From: PVC group bacterium
Lineage (GTDB): Bacteria > Verrucomicrobiota > Kiritimatiellia > CAIKKV01 > CAITUY01
Direction: 5' to 3'
Assembly: GCA_945870225.1 (NCBI GenBank)
Contig: CAMBRF010000001.1
Coordinates: forward strand, 124,001 to 188,000
Length of the DNA stretch: 64,000 bases
Shown here piece after piece: positions 21,122 to 31,166 of the stretch. The notes beneath the pieces were generated by a model. That model made no database searches and was not told the origin of the DNA. It saw only the letters and a list, made by a program, of their open reading frames with translations. Position 1 is the stretch's first letter. Each line of letters opens with the position of its first letter. The translations under genes and the position numbers were made by a program.

Positions 21122-21921
21122 TGCTGACAGATACCCATGCTCATTTTGACAACGCGATGCCGGCCTCGGACGTGGCCGCGTTGATGGAGCGGGCTGGAAA
21201 AGCGGGTGTGTCGCGTGTGGTGGCCGTAGGTGGGGACCCCGGCATGAATGCCGCCGCATTGCGGGTGGCGGCGATGTATCCTGGCCTCGTCCGGGCGGCG
21301 ATCGGGCTGGATCGCCATTGTGCGACGAAGGGTGCCGGGGTGGATGATCTGGCGCGGGCCATGGCCACCGTACCGGCGGGTCAGGTGGTGGCCATTGGTG
21401 AGACCGGTCTGGATCGGCATCATGCACCTGAGACCATTGCCGAGCAGAAGCGGCTGATGGAGGCCCACTTGGAATTGTCGCGTTCCCTGCGCCTGCCGGT
21501 GGTGATTCACACACGTGATGCCGACACGGATACGTTTGACCTTCTTGAATCATATGCCCGTCAATGGCCTGGTGATCCAGCCCGGATCGGAGTCATTCAT
21601 TGTTACACGGGTGAGGGTCCTTTCGCCGAACGTCTTATGGGGCTCGGTTTTTTTATAAGCTTTAGCGGAATTGTCACGTTTCGGAATGCCGAGTCACTCC
21701 GTTCCGTTGTGCGCGGGATTCCGGGTGATCGCCTGCTGATTGAGACGGATACCCCTTATCTGGCTCCTGTGCCGTATCGCGGTCGCCCAAATGAGCCGGC
21801 GTTTCTGCCCGTCATTGCCGCCTGTCTTGCCGCCGTGCGCGGGGTGAGCGTGGAAGAGATTTCCCGCCTGACCTCGGTGAACGCGGCGCGCCTGTTTGGA
21901 TGGGAACTGAAGAGTTATTGA
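21121..21921 (+). CDS. TatD family hydrolase
   Basis: MLTDTHAHFDN, AIGETGLDRHH, HTRDADTDT, LLIETDTPYLAP. Confidence 0.95.
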   Translation: MLTDTHAHFDNAMPASDVAALMERAGKAGVSRVVAVGGDPGMNAAALRVAAMYPGLVRAAIGLDRHCATKGAGVDDLARAMATVPAGQVVAIGETGLDRHHAPETIAEQKRLMEAHLELSRSLRLPVVIHTRDADTDTFDLLESYARQWPGDPARIGVIHCYTGEGPFAERLMGLGFFISFSGIVTFRNAESLRSVVRGIPGDRLLIETDTPYLAPVPYRGRPNEPAFLPVIAACLAAVRGVSVEEISRLTSVNAARLFGWELKSY

Positions 21922-21974
21922 CGTTTGGTTGATGGCAGCTAGAATCGGACTCAGTAAGACAATAAGAGGCCAGT

Positions 21975-23480
21975 GTGAAAACGTTTCTCGCAGCTATTGA
22001 CTGCGGAACCACGGCCATAAAGGGTGCCGTCGTGGGTTTTCGCGGTGAGATGTTGGGACTTGCCGAGGTTCCATCTCCTTGCGTGAAGTATCCGGACGGC
22101 CGAATTGAGAGCGACCCTCGAGCCGTGGTAAACGCCTGCTTCGCAGCGCTTCGGCTGGCGATGAAAGAATCCGGAATTCCACCAAGGAATATCGAGGGTC
22201 TCTCCCTTGCCAACCAGCGGGCCACTGTTTTGTGCATCGACGCTTGCGGGAAGGAATTGGGCAATGCCATCTCATGGCAGGACATGCGTGGCGCGTCGTG
22301 CATTAAGGCGTTCCGGCGACGCATTTCCGATAAAACCTACTATTCCATCACGGGTTTGCCTAATAACGCGGTCTTTACTCTCGCGAAGATTCTCTGGATC
22401 AAGCGTCACGACCCCGATCGATTTCGCAAGACTGCGCGTTTTGCGCTAATTCAGGACTATGTGCTGAATCAACTTGGCGGCGATGGGTTTTTCTGCGACG
22501 CGTCCAACGCATCGCTTACCGGCATGCTGGATATTGAGCGCTTGGAGTGGAGTCCCGCCATTCTGGAACTGGCGGGGATACCCGAAGATCGACTGCCAGA
22601 CTTGGTGCCGTCAGGGACGAAAGTGGGAACCCTTTCGAAACGGGCGGCTAGGCGGACAGGACTGTTGGAAGGAACTCCTCTCTTGACCGGCGGCGGCGAT
22701 CAGCAGTGCGCGGCGGTTGGCGCGGGCGCGGTTGTGCCAGGCATGCTTGAAATCACGCTCGGAACAGCCGCAGTGCCCCTGTGTACGTCGGCAACAGCGG
22801 TGCGCGATCCCAAAAGGAGGGTCATGTGTTGCGCGCATGCGGTGCCGGGTAAGTGGAATCTGGAAGGGCTTCAGAATTCAGCGGGCGCCTGTCTGGGGTG
22901 GGCGGCTCAGTTGTTGACGGGCGGTGCGAAATTCTCGCATGCCTTCCTGGAAAAGGCGGCGCGCGTCGGACCCGGCGCGTCCGGCCTTCTGTTCTATCCT
23001 TATTTGGCAGGTGATTCCGCGCCCCACTGGAACCCGGACGCGAAGGGGATGTTCACAGGGCTGACGCTGACCCACAATCGGTATGATTTGGCAAGGGCCG
23101 TCATGGAAGGGGTATCCATGCAGACCCGTGAAGTGCTCGACGTATTTGCGGCCCTCGGGGTGCCCATACGCCAGATCCGTTTGACAGGTGGCTGCACAGC
23201 CATCGAGGGATGGAACCAAATGCAGGCGGACCTTTACGGAAAGCCGGTCTCCACGTTGGAGAATTCGCAGGCCTCGCTGCTCGGAGCGGCGATTCTGGCA
23301 GCCCATGGATTGGGGGCATTTCCATCCCTTGTCGCCGCTGCGAAGCAAATGGTTAAGATACGTAGGACATACGAACCTGCCCATGACCGGGTTGCAGCCT
23401 ATGACGGCATTTACCGGAAGTTTCGGGTGATTCGCGAACGGTGTGAGGCGGCGCGATTGTTTGCGGGAGTTGGATCATGA
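21975..23480 (+). CDS. FGGY-family carbohydrate kinase (xylulokinase-like)
   Basis: AAIDCGTTAIKGAVVG, SWQDMRG, LTGGGDQQCAAVGAG, LTGGCTAIEGWNQMQADLYGKPV. Confidence 0.92.
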   Translation: MKTFLAAIDCGTTAIKGAVVGFRGEMLGLAEVPSPCVKYPDGRIESDPRAVVNACFAALRLAMKESGIPPRNIEGLSLANQRATVLCIDACGKELGNAISWQDMRGASCIKAFRRRISDKTYYSITGLPNNAVFTLAKILWIKRHDPDRFRKTARFALIQDYVLNQLGGDGFFCDASNASLTGMLDIERLEWSPAILELAGIPEDRLPDLVPSGTKVGTLSKRAARRTGLLEGTPLLTGGGDQQCAAVGAGAVVPGMLEITLGTAAVPLCTSATAVRDPKRRVMCCAHAVPGKWNLEGLQNSAGACLGWAAQLLTGGAKFSHAFLEKAARVGPGASGLLFYPYLAGDSAPHWNPDAKGMFTGLTLTHNRYDLARAVMEGVSMQTREVLDVFAALGVPIRQIRLTGGCTAIEGWNQMQADLYGKPVSTLENSQASLLGAAILAAHGLGAFPSLVAAAKQMVKIRRTYEPAHDRVAAYDGIYRKFRVIRERCEAARLFAGVGS

Positions 23481-25048
23481 TACAGGATCTCTATCGGCGA
23501 CTTATGGAATTCACCGGGGACGGTGTGTACCGGTACACCTTTGACGATGGTAGAATTCTCCTCGCCAACGAGGGGTACGTTAGTATTCTCGGCTTGGACT
23601 GCACTCCGGAGGAACTAACGGGAAAATACATCAGGGATATGATCATTTACACCGAGAAGGAAGGTTCAGTTAGACGTATTTTGGAACAAAAGGGGGAGAT
23701 CCGCGGATTTGAATATCACTTCAAGACGCTTAAAGGGGAGGACCGGTGGGTAATTCATGACTCGATTCTTGTCGTCGATCCGGTTACGAAGAAACGGGTT
23801 GTTGAGGCCATTGTCAAGGACATCACGGTAAGCAAACGGGCGGAGACGGAACTGAGTAAATATCGCCTTCACCTCGAAGAGTTGGTTGAGCAACGTACCG
23901 CCGAACTGGTCCAGGCCAACGAAGGACTGCAGGGCCAAATTGCCGAGCGCAAGCGGACTGAGGAGTCGTTGAGGGAGAGCGAGGAGCGCTTCCGTGCGAC
24001 GTTTGAGCAGGCTGCCGTGGGGATCGCGCAGGTCGGGTTGGACGGGAGCTGGCTGCGCGTGAACCAGCGATTGTGCGACATTGTCGAGTACACACGTGAA
24101 GAGCTTCTGCAATGCACCTTCCAAGACATTACACACCCTGAAGATCTGAACACCGATCTCGCCTTTGTTAGCCAGGTCCTGGCGGGGAAGATTTCCTCCT
24201 ATTCGATGCAGAAACGTTATCTTCGAAAAGACCGGTCACTGGTGTGGGTCAATCTCACCGTCGGCGCTGTGAGAGATGAGGCTGGCGCCCTGAAGTATTT
24301 TGTCTCCGTGGTCGAGGATATTACCACACGGAAGCAGGCGGAGGAGAAGCTGGGTGTGGCCATAGTCGATCTGGAGCGTTCGAACAAGGAACTGGAACAA
24401 TTTGCCTACGTCGCTTCGCACGACCTTCAGGAACCGTTGCGCAAGGTGGCCAGCTTCACTCAGCTTCTGGCCGAACGCTATTCGGATAAGTTGGACGACG
24501 AAGCCAGGCAGTTCATTACCTACGCCGTGGATGGCGCCCATCGCATGCAAGGGTTGATCAACGATTTGCTGGCCTATTCCAGGGTAGGTACCCGAGGTGA
24601 GACTTTTGTGACCGTTGACGGAGAGGCCATCCTCGATTATAGCCTCGCCAATCTGGAGATGGCCATCAAAGAGAGTGGCGCCGTGGTGACTCATGATCGC
24701 CTTCCGACGTTCCTGGGCGACGCGTCGCAACTGGTCCAGTTGTTCCAGAACCTGATCGGCAACGCGATCAAGTTCCGAGGGGAGGCTCCCCCGAGCGTGC
24801 ATGTTTCCGTGGTGAGCCATGACAATGAGTGGATATTCCGGGTGTGCGACAACGGTATTGGCATTGACCCGCAGTATTTTGACAGGCTCTTTGTTATTTT
24901 TCAGAGACTGCATTCCAGGGCCAAATATCCCGGAACGGGTATCGGTCTAGCCATCAGCAAGAAAGTGGTCGAACGCCATGGCGGACGCATTTGGGTGGAA
25001 TCTGAATCTGGGAAAGGGTCGAGTTTTTATTTCAGCATTCCGAAATGA
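23477..25048 (+). CDS. PAS-domain sensor histidine kinase, apparently cytoplasmic
   Basis: Two PAS/PAC-like regions, [17 protein letters not shown]-box, [17 protein letters not shown] boxes; no TM stretch; ATGA overlap with FGGY kinase. Confidence 0.93.
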   Translation: MIQDLYRRLMEFTGDGVYRYTFDDGRILLANEGYVSILGLDCTPEELTGKYIRDMIIYTEKEGSVRRILEQKGEIRGFEYHFKTLKGEDRWVIHDSILVVDPVTKKRVVEAIVKDITVSKRAETELSKYRLHLEELVEQRTAELVQANEGLQGQIAERKRTEESLRESEERFRATFEQAAVGIAQVGLDGSWLRVNQRLCDIVEYTREELLQCTFQDITHPEDLNTDLAFVSQVLAGKISSYSMQKRYLRKDRSLVWVNLTVGAVRDEAGALKYFVSVVEDITTRKQAEEKLGVAIVDLERSNKELEQFAYVASHDLQEPLRKVASFTQLLAERYSDKLDDEARQFITYAVDGAHRMQGLINDLLAYSRVGTRGETFVTVDGEAILDYSLANLEMAIKESGAVVTHDRLPTFLGDASQLVQLFQNLIGNAIKFRGEAPPSVHVSVVSHDNEWIFRVCDNGIGIDPQYFDRLFVIFQRLHSRAKYPGTGIGLAISKKVVERHGGRIWVESESGKGSSFYFSIPK

Positions 25049-25085
25049 TAAAACGGGAGAGTCGTCAACAACCGAGGAGGGGACC

Positions 25086-25541
25086 ATGAACACAAGAAGG
25101 ACCGGCAAGCCGATTGAGATTCTTTTGGTTGAGGATGACCCCGGTGACGTGCTGCTGACCGTGGAGGCATTCAAGGGCGCCAAGGTGCTCAACCATGTAA
25201 GCGTTGTGGGTGACGGGGTCGAAGCCATGGCCTTCCTCCGCCGGCAGGGGCAGTATGTTCAGGCGCCCAGTCCTGATCTTATTCTGCTCGATCTGAATTT
25301 ACCCCGGAAGGATGGTCGTGCCACGCTGGCTGAAATCAAGGCGGACCCGGGCCTGAAGCGCATCCCCGTCGTCGTTCTGACCACGTCACAAGACGAGAGG
25401 GATGTCCTCCATGCTTATAACACTTATGCGAATTCCTATATCACCAAGCCGGTCGATCTGAAACAGTTCTTGTCTGTGGTGGAATCCATCGATAACTTCT
25501 GGTTAACGGTTGTGAAACTGCCACCCAATGAGCCATCATGA
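25086..25541 (+). CDS. stand-alone receiver-domain response regulator
   Basis: [45 protein letters not shown]. Confidence 0.93.
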   Translation: MNTRRTGKPIEILLVEDDPGDVLLTVEAFKGAKVLNHVSVVGDGVEAMAFLRRQGQYVQAPSPDLILLDLNLPRKDGRATLAEIKADPGLKRIPVVVLTTSQDERDVLHAYNTYANSYITKPVDLKQFLSVVESIDNFWLTVVKLPPNEPS

Positions 25542-25554
25542 CAGGGGATAGCGA

Positions 25555-25995
25555 GTGAGCGATACTCCCACCATCGAGAGAGAACAGTCCGGGGGCATCA
25601 GAATACTGTTGGTGGAGGATGATGATGGCTGCGCTCTGCTGCTGAAGACCGTTCTGACACGTTGGCGATACGGGGCCTTCACTATCCGGCGGGCCGAAAC
25701 GCTTGCCTCGGCGGTTTTGATGGTGGCCGAGGGAGGGGTTGACATCATCCTTTTAGACCTTGGACTGCCGGATAGTCATGGGGTCAACACGTTCGCTCGC
25801 ATGCACACGGCAGCGGGACAAGTGCCGATTGTTGTGCTAAGCGGTTCTGACGATGAAGAACTGGCCACGTCGATGATAAAGCAGGGCGCTCAAGACTTCA
25901 TCGTCAAGGGGACGGCGGTAGATGGTTCGTCGCTTGCGCGGACGATCCGCTACGCCATTTTGCGTTGTCATGCTTCGCGCGTTGGCTGCGAGTGA
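25555..25995 (+). CDS. stand-alone receiver-domain response regulator
   Basis: IRILLVEDDDGCALLL, IILLDLGLPDSHG, IVVLSGSDD, FIVKG; GTG start. Confidence 0.9.
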   Translation: MSDTPTIEREQSGGIRILLVEDDDGCALLLKTVLTRWRYGAFTIRRAETLASAVLMVAEGGVDIILLDLGLPDSHGVNTFARMHTAAGQVPIVVLSGSDDEELATSMIKQGAQDFIVKGTAVDGSSLARTIRYAILRCHASRVGCE

Positions 25996-26184
25996 TTATT
26001 TTCAGCAGTCATGCTCGGCGAGCAGCACGTCGCCCGGGCCATCCTCAACGAGTCCTCAACGAGTACAATCTTAGAGTTGTGCAAGTCTCGACGGTTGTGA
26101 TAGTAAGAACGTTTTGATGCTTTGTTCATTTGGATGGAAACAGGGTGTGTCGTCGGGTGTGCTGATAGGGAATCACATGATTAT

Positions 26185-26206
26185 TTCCCCTTGTGGGGAG
26201 TTTTTG
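26185..26206 (+). terminator. weak candidate Rho-independent terminator downstream of receiver gene
   Basis: TTTCCCC-TTGT-GGGGAG short stem followed by TTTTT. Confidence 0.35.
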
Positions 26207-26232
26207 TCAGTTAAGGACGAAGGAAAGGAATC

Positions 26233-28263
26233 ATGAAGGATATTGCTGTTAGCGACGTCAGGAATTTTGTCTTAATGGGGCATACGGCGAGCGGCAAGAC
26301 AACCTTGGCTGATGCCCTGCTGTATAAGATGGGGGTCAATGACCGCTTGGGGTCGGTGGATCAGGGGTCCAGTCTGGGGGACTACACTGACGAGGAGAAA
26401 GCGCGTAAAACAACTATCTATGCCAAGTCTTTCTGTGGCCTCTACAAGAGTTCGGATGGCCACAACATGGACATCGTGTTTTGCGACACGCCTGGTTATG
26501 CGGATTTTTTTGGTCAGGTGATTCAGGCGAGTCGCATTGCGGGGGCGGCCTTGATCACGGTGGATGCCCATGCCGGCATCCAAGTGGGGACAGCCAAGGC
26601 GTGGAAGCAGGCCGATGCCCTAGAACTGCCTCGTACCATTGTGGTGACGGGTCTCGATCGCGAAAATTCCCCTTTTGAGAAGGTTATGGCGGATATCAGG
26701 GCCATGTGGGGGGCGCGTTGTATTCCCGTGGTGATCCCCCTGCCGGATGGCAGTGGGGTGATGGATGTTTTGGGTTGCTCCAATCCTCCTGGTTCTGTGA
26801 GTGGACTGATCAAAGATGCCAAGAATGCCCTTGTGGAGATGGCGGCGGAGACCGATGACACGCTGATCGAAAAGTATCTGGGGGGGCAGTCTCTGACGCC
26901 GGTAGAGATCTCGGACGGACTACGGCATGCCGTGTTTGAACGTAAACTGGTGCCGGTTTTCGCGTGCGCGGCGATTAAGAATGTGGGGGTGGCGGAACTT
27001 CTCGATGGTATCGCCCGCTTTTTTCCTTCCCCAACGGACCGTCCGATGAAGGATGCCGAGGGTAAGCCGATAGATCCCTCGCCCAAGGCTCCTTTTGTGG
27101 GTTTCGTATGGCGTACGGTCAACGACCCCTTTATCGGCCATATGAGCTTTGTGTACGTCTGTGGCGGGACTCTGAAGTCAGACATGGAGGTGCTGAACGT
27201 CAACAAGGACCAGAAGGAGCGTATTGTCCAGTTCGTCGCTCTGAACGGCAAGAAGCAACTCCCCATTGCTGAAGCCGAGGCCGGCGATATTGTGGCGATT
27301 TCAAAGTTGAAAAACACGGTTTTGGGTGATGCGCTTTGTCAGAGTGGTGCGCGCGCAACTTTTGAGCCGTTCCATTTCCCCAATCCGGTCATGTGGTATG
27401 CGGTGTTGGCGAAGACTCAGGGGGATGAGGATAAGATCGGAACGGCCCTGCATCGTCTGGCGGAGGATGATCCGACCATCCGGTTGGATCGCAATGTTGA
27501 CACTCACGAAACGATCCTTTCGGGTATGGGTGATACGCATCTGGCGGTTGCGGTGGAACGTATGCGGAAGCGTAACGGCGTGGATGTCACACTTAGTACG
27601 CCGAAGATTCCATACCGGGAAACGATTACAGGCCGGGGTGACGGGCATTACAAACATAAGAAGCAGTCCGGCGGTCGAGGGCAGTATGGCGAAGTCTACC
27701 TGAAGGTTGAGCCTCTTCCTGAAGGGGACTCGGAATGGTTCAAGGATGCGATCGTGGGGGGGGTTATTCCTCATAATTTTGTGCCGGCCGTTCACAAAGG
27801 CGTGCTTGAAGGCATGACGCGGGGCGCCTTGGCGGGATTCCCGGTGGTGAACATCAAGTCCATTGTTTACGATGGCTCGTATCACGATGTGGACTCGTCC
27901 GAAATAGCCTTCAAGATCGCGGGCGGGCGGGCTTTCAGGGATGCCATGACCAAGGCCAAACCTGTTCTGCTGGAGCCGATCATGAGCGTGAAGATCACGA
28001 TCCCCGAGCAGTTCATGGGTGATGTGAATGGCGATATGAGCCACCGGCGTGGCCGGATTGTCGGCATGGAAGTGGTTGAGAATATGCAGGTGATCACGGC
28101 GGATATCCCCCAGGCAGAATTGTTTACCTACTGCGCGGAATTGCGCAGCATGACGGGGGGGAGGGGAACGTTCGAAATGTCGTTCGCCCGTTACGATATT
28201 GTTCCGGGTAGCGTCGCGCAAAAGGTGATGGCGGCCACCGAAAAGGTGAAGGAGGAGGAATAA
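26233..28263 (+). CDS. elongation factor G-like GTPase (EF-G paralogue)
   Basis: GHTASGKTTLADALL (G1), DTPGYADF (G3), VVTGLDRE (G4 variant), GQYGEVYLKVEP, MSHRRGRIVGME. Confidence 0.92.
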   Translation: MKDIAVSDVRNFVLMGHTASGKTTLADALLYKMGVNDRLGSVDQGSSLGDYTDEEKARKTTIYAKSFCGLYKSSDGHNMDIVFCDTPGYADFFGQVIQASRIAGAALITVDAHAGIQVGTAKAWKQADALELPRTIVVTGLDRENSPFEKVMADIRAMWGARCIPVVIPLPDGSGVMDVLGCSNPPGSVSGLIKDAKNALVEMAAETDDTLIEKYLGGQSLTPVEISDGLRHAVFERKLVPVFACAAIKNVGVAELLDGIARFFPSPTDRPMKDAEGKPIDPSPKAPFVGFVWRTVNDPFIGHMSFVYVCGGTLKSDMEVLNVNKDQKERIVQFVALNGKKQLPIAEAEAGDIVAISKLKNTVLGDALCQSGARATFEPFHFPNPVMWYAVLAKTQGDEDKIGTALHRLAEDDPTIRLDRNVDTHETILSGMGDTHLAVAVERMRKRNGVDVTLSTPKIPYRETITGRGDGHYKHKKQSGGRGQYGEVYLKVEPLPEGDSEWFKDAIVGGVIPHNFVPAVHKGVLEGMTRGALAGFPVVNIKSIVYDGSYHDVDSSEIAFKIAGGRAFRDAMTKAKPVLLEPIMSVKITIPEQFMGDVNGDMSHRRGRIVGMEVVENMQVITADIPQAELFTYCAELRSMTGGRGTFEMSFARYDIVPGSVAQKVMAATEKVKEEE

Positions 28264-28273
28264 GTTCCCGCCG

Positions 28274-29182
28274 GTGAATCCCTTCGCCTCATCCTTGGAT
28301 CATTGTGAGTTATGCCCGCGTCGATGCGGAGTCAACCGGCGGGCGGGGCAACGCGGTTATTGTCGCGCCGGTGAACGGATGGAGCTTTACAGGTTTGGCG
28401 CCCATAACGGGGAGGAACCGCCGATTTCGGGGGAGCGGGGCTCCGGGACCATTTTTTTCAGCCGGTGCACATTAAGGTGTTTATACTGTCAGAATTTTCC
28501 CTGGAGTCAGGAAGGGGAAGGCCGCGAGTATGTAACTGAGGGGTTGGCCGACGTGTTGAGGCGGCTGGCTGCGGAGGGCTGTCATAATTGGAACCTGGTA
28601 AGCCCGACGCCTTGGCTTGAGGGAATCCATGAGGCTTGGTCCGCCGTAATAGCGGGTGGCGTCCGGCTTCCTTTGGTGTACAATACCAGCGGCTTTGAGA
28701 GGATTGAAACGGTCCGGAAGCTAGAGGGGTGGGTGGATATTTATCTTACGGACCTCAGGTACTCACGGCCCGAATCGGCGGAGGAAGGGTCCGGAAACCC
28801 TGCGTATGTGGACGCGTCACGCAAGGCGCTCCTTGAGATGTGGCGGCAGACGGGGGCCCTTGAGACGGATGGCAACGGCGTGGCAAGACGGGGGACGATC
28901 TGCAGACTGTTGGTGTTGCCGGGTAAGGCGGATGAGGCCGTTGCGAGTTTGAACTGGCTTTCGCAAACGGTGGGAACCGAGATTCCCGTCAGCGTCATGG
29001 CGCAATATACGCCGGCGTACAAGGCGACGGAACGGGAGCCATGGAAACGGCGGCCGACAGCGGCCGAATATGAGAGTGTTGTCGAGGCTGTGGACCGGTT
29101 GGGCTTCACAGCAGGGTGGGTGCAGGAGTATGAGACTCCAAGCCCGGATAGCTTGGTTGGATTCAAAATGCGTCCGGAATAG
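28274..29182 (+). CDS. radical SAM protein, PflA-like activating-enzyme family
   Basis: CELCPRRCGVNR, CTLRCLYCQNFPWSQ, VYNTSGFERIETV; GTG start. Confidence 0.88.
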   Translation: MNPFASSLDHCELCPRRCGVNRRAGQRGYCRAGERMELYRFGAHNGEEPPISGERGSGTIFFSRCTLRCLYCQNFPWSQEGEGREYVTEGLADVLRRLAAEGCHNWNLVSPTPWLEGIHEAWSAVIAGGVRLPLVYNTSGFERIETVRKLEGWVDIYLTDLRYSRPESAEEGSGNPAYVDASRKALLEMWRQTGALETDGNGVARRGTICRLLVLPGKADEAVASLNWLSQTVGTEIPVSVMAQYTPAYKATEREPWKRRPTAAEYESVVEAVDRLGFTAGWVQEYETPSPDSLVGFKMRPE

Positions 29183-29218
29183 CCGGACCACAGCAAACGT
29201 AGAAAGCGAGGAGAGCTC

Positions 29219-29974
29219 ATGAGCGGGCATAGTAAGTGGAAAACGATTCAGCATAAGAAGGGCGCTGCGGATGCAAAGCGCGGGAAGATTTTCAGCAAGA
29301 TGGCCAAGGAATTGATGGTGGTGGCAAAGGCCGGGGGCGGGAATCCCGACACGAATACATCGCTCCGCAACCTGATTGTGCGTTGCAAGGCCTCCAGTAT
29401 GCCTAACGAGAACATCGACCGGGCCATCAAGAAAGGCACAGGCGAACTGGCGGCGGATATCATGGAGGAAATCTCCTATGAGGGTTTTGCCGAAGGAGGC
29501 GTGGGTGTTGTGGTCAAGGTGTTGACCGACAACAAGAATCGCGCAGCGGCAGAAATCCGGCATATTTTCAGCAAGCACGGATCGAGCTTTGCCGCTCAGG
29601 GCGCGGTTTCGCGGGGATTCCGCCGGAAAGGTCAGCTTTATGTTGATGCCGCGAGCGTCGAAGAAGACAAGTTGATGGACATTGTTTTGAATGCCGGTGC
29701 GGATGACATGGCGAAGGATGGAGATCAGTTCGAGATCCTGACCGACCCGAACGCGTTCAATGCGGTGATGGAGGCGCTGGAAAAGGCCGGCATCAAGACA
29801 AGCGACTCGGAGGTGCGGCTAGTGCCTGATACTTATGTCCCGGTCACCGATAAGGTCATCGCCAAGTCCGTCATGAGGTTTGTTGAGACGCTGGAAGATA
29901 ACGATGATGTGCAGGACGTCTACACCAACATGGATATGGACGACTCGGTTCTGGCGGAACTCGACAAGGAATAG
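29219..29974 (+). CDS. YebC/PmpR family protein
   Basis: MSGHSKWKTIQHKKGAADAKRGKIFSKMAKEL. Confidence 0.96.
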   Translation: MSGHSKWKTIQHKKGAADAKRGKIFSKMAKELMVVAKAGGGNPDTNTSLRNLIVRCKASSMPNENIDRAIKKGTGELAADIMEEISYEGFAEGGVGVVVKVLTDNKNRAAAEIRHIFSKHGSSFAAQGAVSRGFRRKGQLYVDAASVEEDKLMDIVLNAGADDMAKDGDQFEILTDPNAFNAVMEALEKAGIKTSDSEVRLVPDTYVPVTDKVIAKSVMRFVETLEDNDDVQDVYTNMDMDDSVLAELDKE

Positions 29975-30015
29975 GTCCGCCTGGGGCGGGACGGTCATCG
30001 GGATGGAAGAACATC

Positions 30016-30513
30016 ATGCGCGTGCTCGGCATAGACACCTCCTTGCGTTCAACGGGGGTGGGCGTGGTCGAAAGCCGGGGCAGCACGATGACCGCGGTCG
30101 AGCATGGTCGCATTCATAATGCGGATCGTCTGTTGCTCTCGGAATGTCTTCGTCGTCTTGATGCGGGCATCCGGGAACTGATCACCCGCACGCATCCCGA
30201 TGTGGCGGCGCTGGAGGATATCTTTTTCTGCAAAAATGCCCGGACCGCCATGGTGCTGGGCGAGGCGCGTGGTGTGGTGATTGCGGCCTGCGCGGCCTCG
30301 GGGCTTCCAGTATTCGCCTATGAACCGCGACGGATCAAGAAGGCCATTGCGGGTAACGGGGCCGCCGACAAGTTGCAGGTTCGCAAGATGATCATGGCGC
30401 TGCTGGCTTTGAAGGATGAGCCGCAGGAGGATGCCGGCGACGCCCTGGCCATTGCGGTTTGTCACCTGCATCACCAGACGTCGTTTGCGGCCCTTGAACC
30501 CAAACCGATTTGA
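30016..30513 (+). CDS. ruvC: Holliday junction endodeoxyribonuclease RuvC
   Basis: MRVLGIDTSLRSTGVGVVE, ALEDIFFCKNARTAMVLGEARG, DAGDALAIAVCH. Confidence 0.96.
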   Translation: MRVLGIDTSLRSTGVGVVESRGSTMTAVEHGRIHNADRLLLSECLRRLDAGIRELITRTHPDVAALEDIFFCKNARTAMVLGEARGVVIAACAASGLPVFAYEPRRIKKAIAGNGAADKLQVRKMIMALLALKDEPQEDAGDALAIAVCHLHHQTSFAALEPKPI

Positions 30514-30519
30514 GGTGTC

Positions 30520-31119
30520 ATGATTACTTTTCTGGAAGGCGTTATCGAGGATAAGCAACCCACCCATGTGGTGATGAATGTGGGCGGGGTTGGGTATGAG
30601 GTTGTTATTCCGCTCAGCAGTTATGACCGTCTGCCGGGAGTGGCGGAACGATGCCGTATCCTGACCTATGATCATATCAGGGAAGATGCCCACCAGTTGT
30701 TTGGGTTTATGACCGAGGGGGAGCGGCGGATGTTTGTGCTGCTGCTGACGGTGTCAGGGATCGGGCCGAAACTGGCTCTGACCACCTTGAGCGGACTTAC
30801 AAGTCGGGAACTGAAGGTGGCGATTGCAGAGGGTGACGTCAAACGCCTGAGCTCGATTTCCGGGATCGGCAAGAAGACGGCCGAGCGCATGGTGGTTGAA
30901 TTGCGCGATAAGTTTGGAGTGGGTGAGGTGTTGGACGCTTCATCCGGAGCGAAGGTATTCTCGGAGACGGACGTCAAGCTCCGTGATGCGATTTTGGCAT
31001 TGATTTCACTCGGGTATAAACGGGCTGAGGCTCAGGAGATGGTGACGCGCGTGATGAGCGATTCCACCTCCGGTCAGGAATCGGTCGAGGAACTGGTTCG
31101 CAAAGCTTTGGCGCGATGA
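30520..31119 (+). CDS. ruvA: Holliday junction DNA helicase subunit RuvA
   Basis: MITFLEGVIEDKQPTHVVMNVGGVGYEV..., SGIGPKLALTTLSG, SGIGKKTAERMVVELRDK. Confidence 0.96.
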   Translation: MITFLEGVIEDKQPTHVVMNVGGVGYEVVIPLSSYDRLPGVAERCRILTYDHIREDAHQLFGFMTEGERRMFVLLLTVSGIGPKLALTTLSGLTSRELKVAIAEGDVKRLSSISGIGKKTAERMVVELRDKFGVGEVLDASSGAKVFSETDVKLRDAILALISLGYKRAEAQEMVTRVMSDSTSGQESVEELVRKALAR

Positions 31120-31166
31120 AAGCGAAGGGATGGTCCTCTGCCCTATTCGGCGGCGACCCGTGTCGA

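Noticed and set aside
27301-28221. 306-aa minus-strand ORF
   Set aside because: Antisense to the EF-G-like GTPase.
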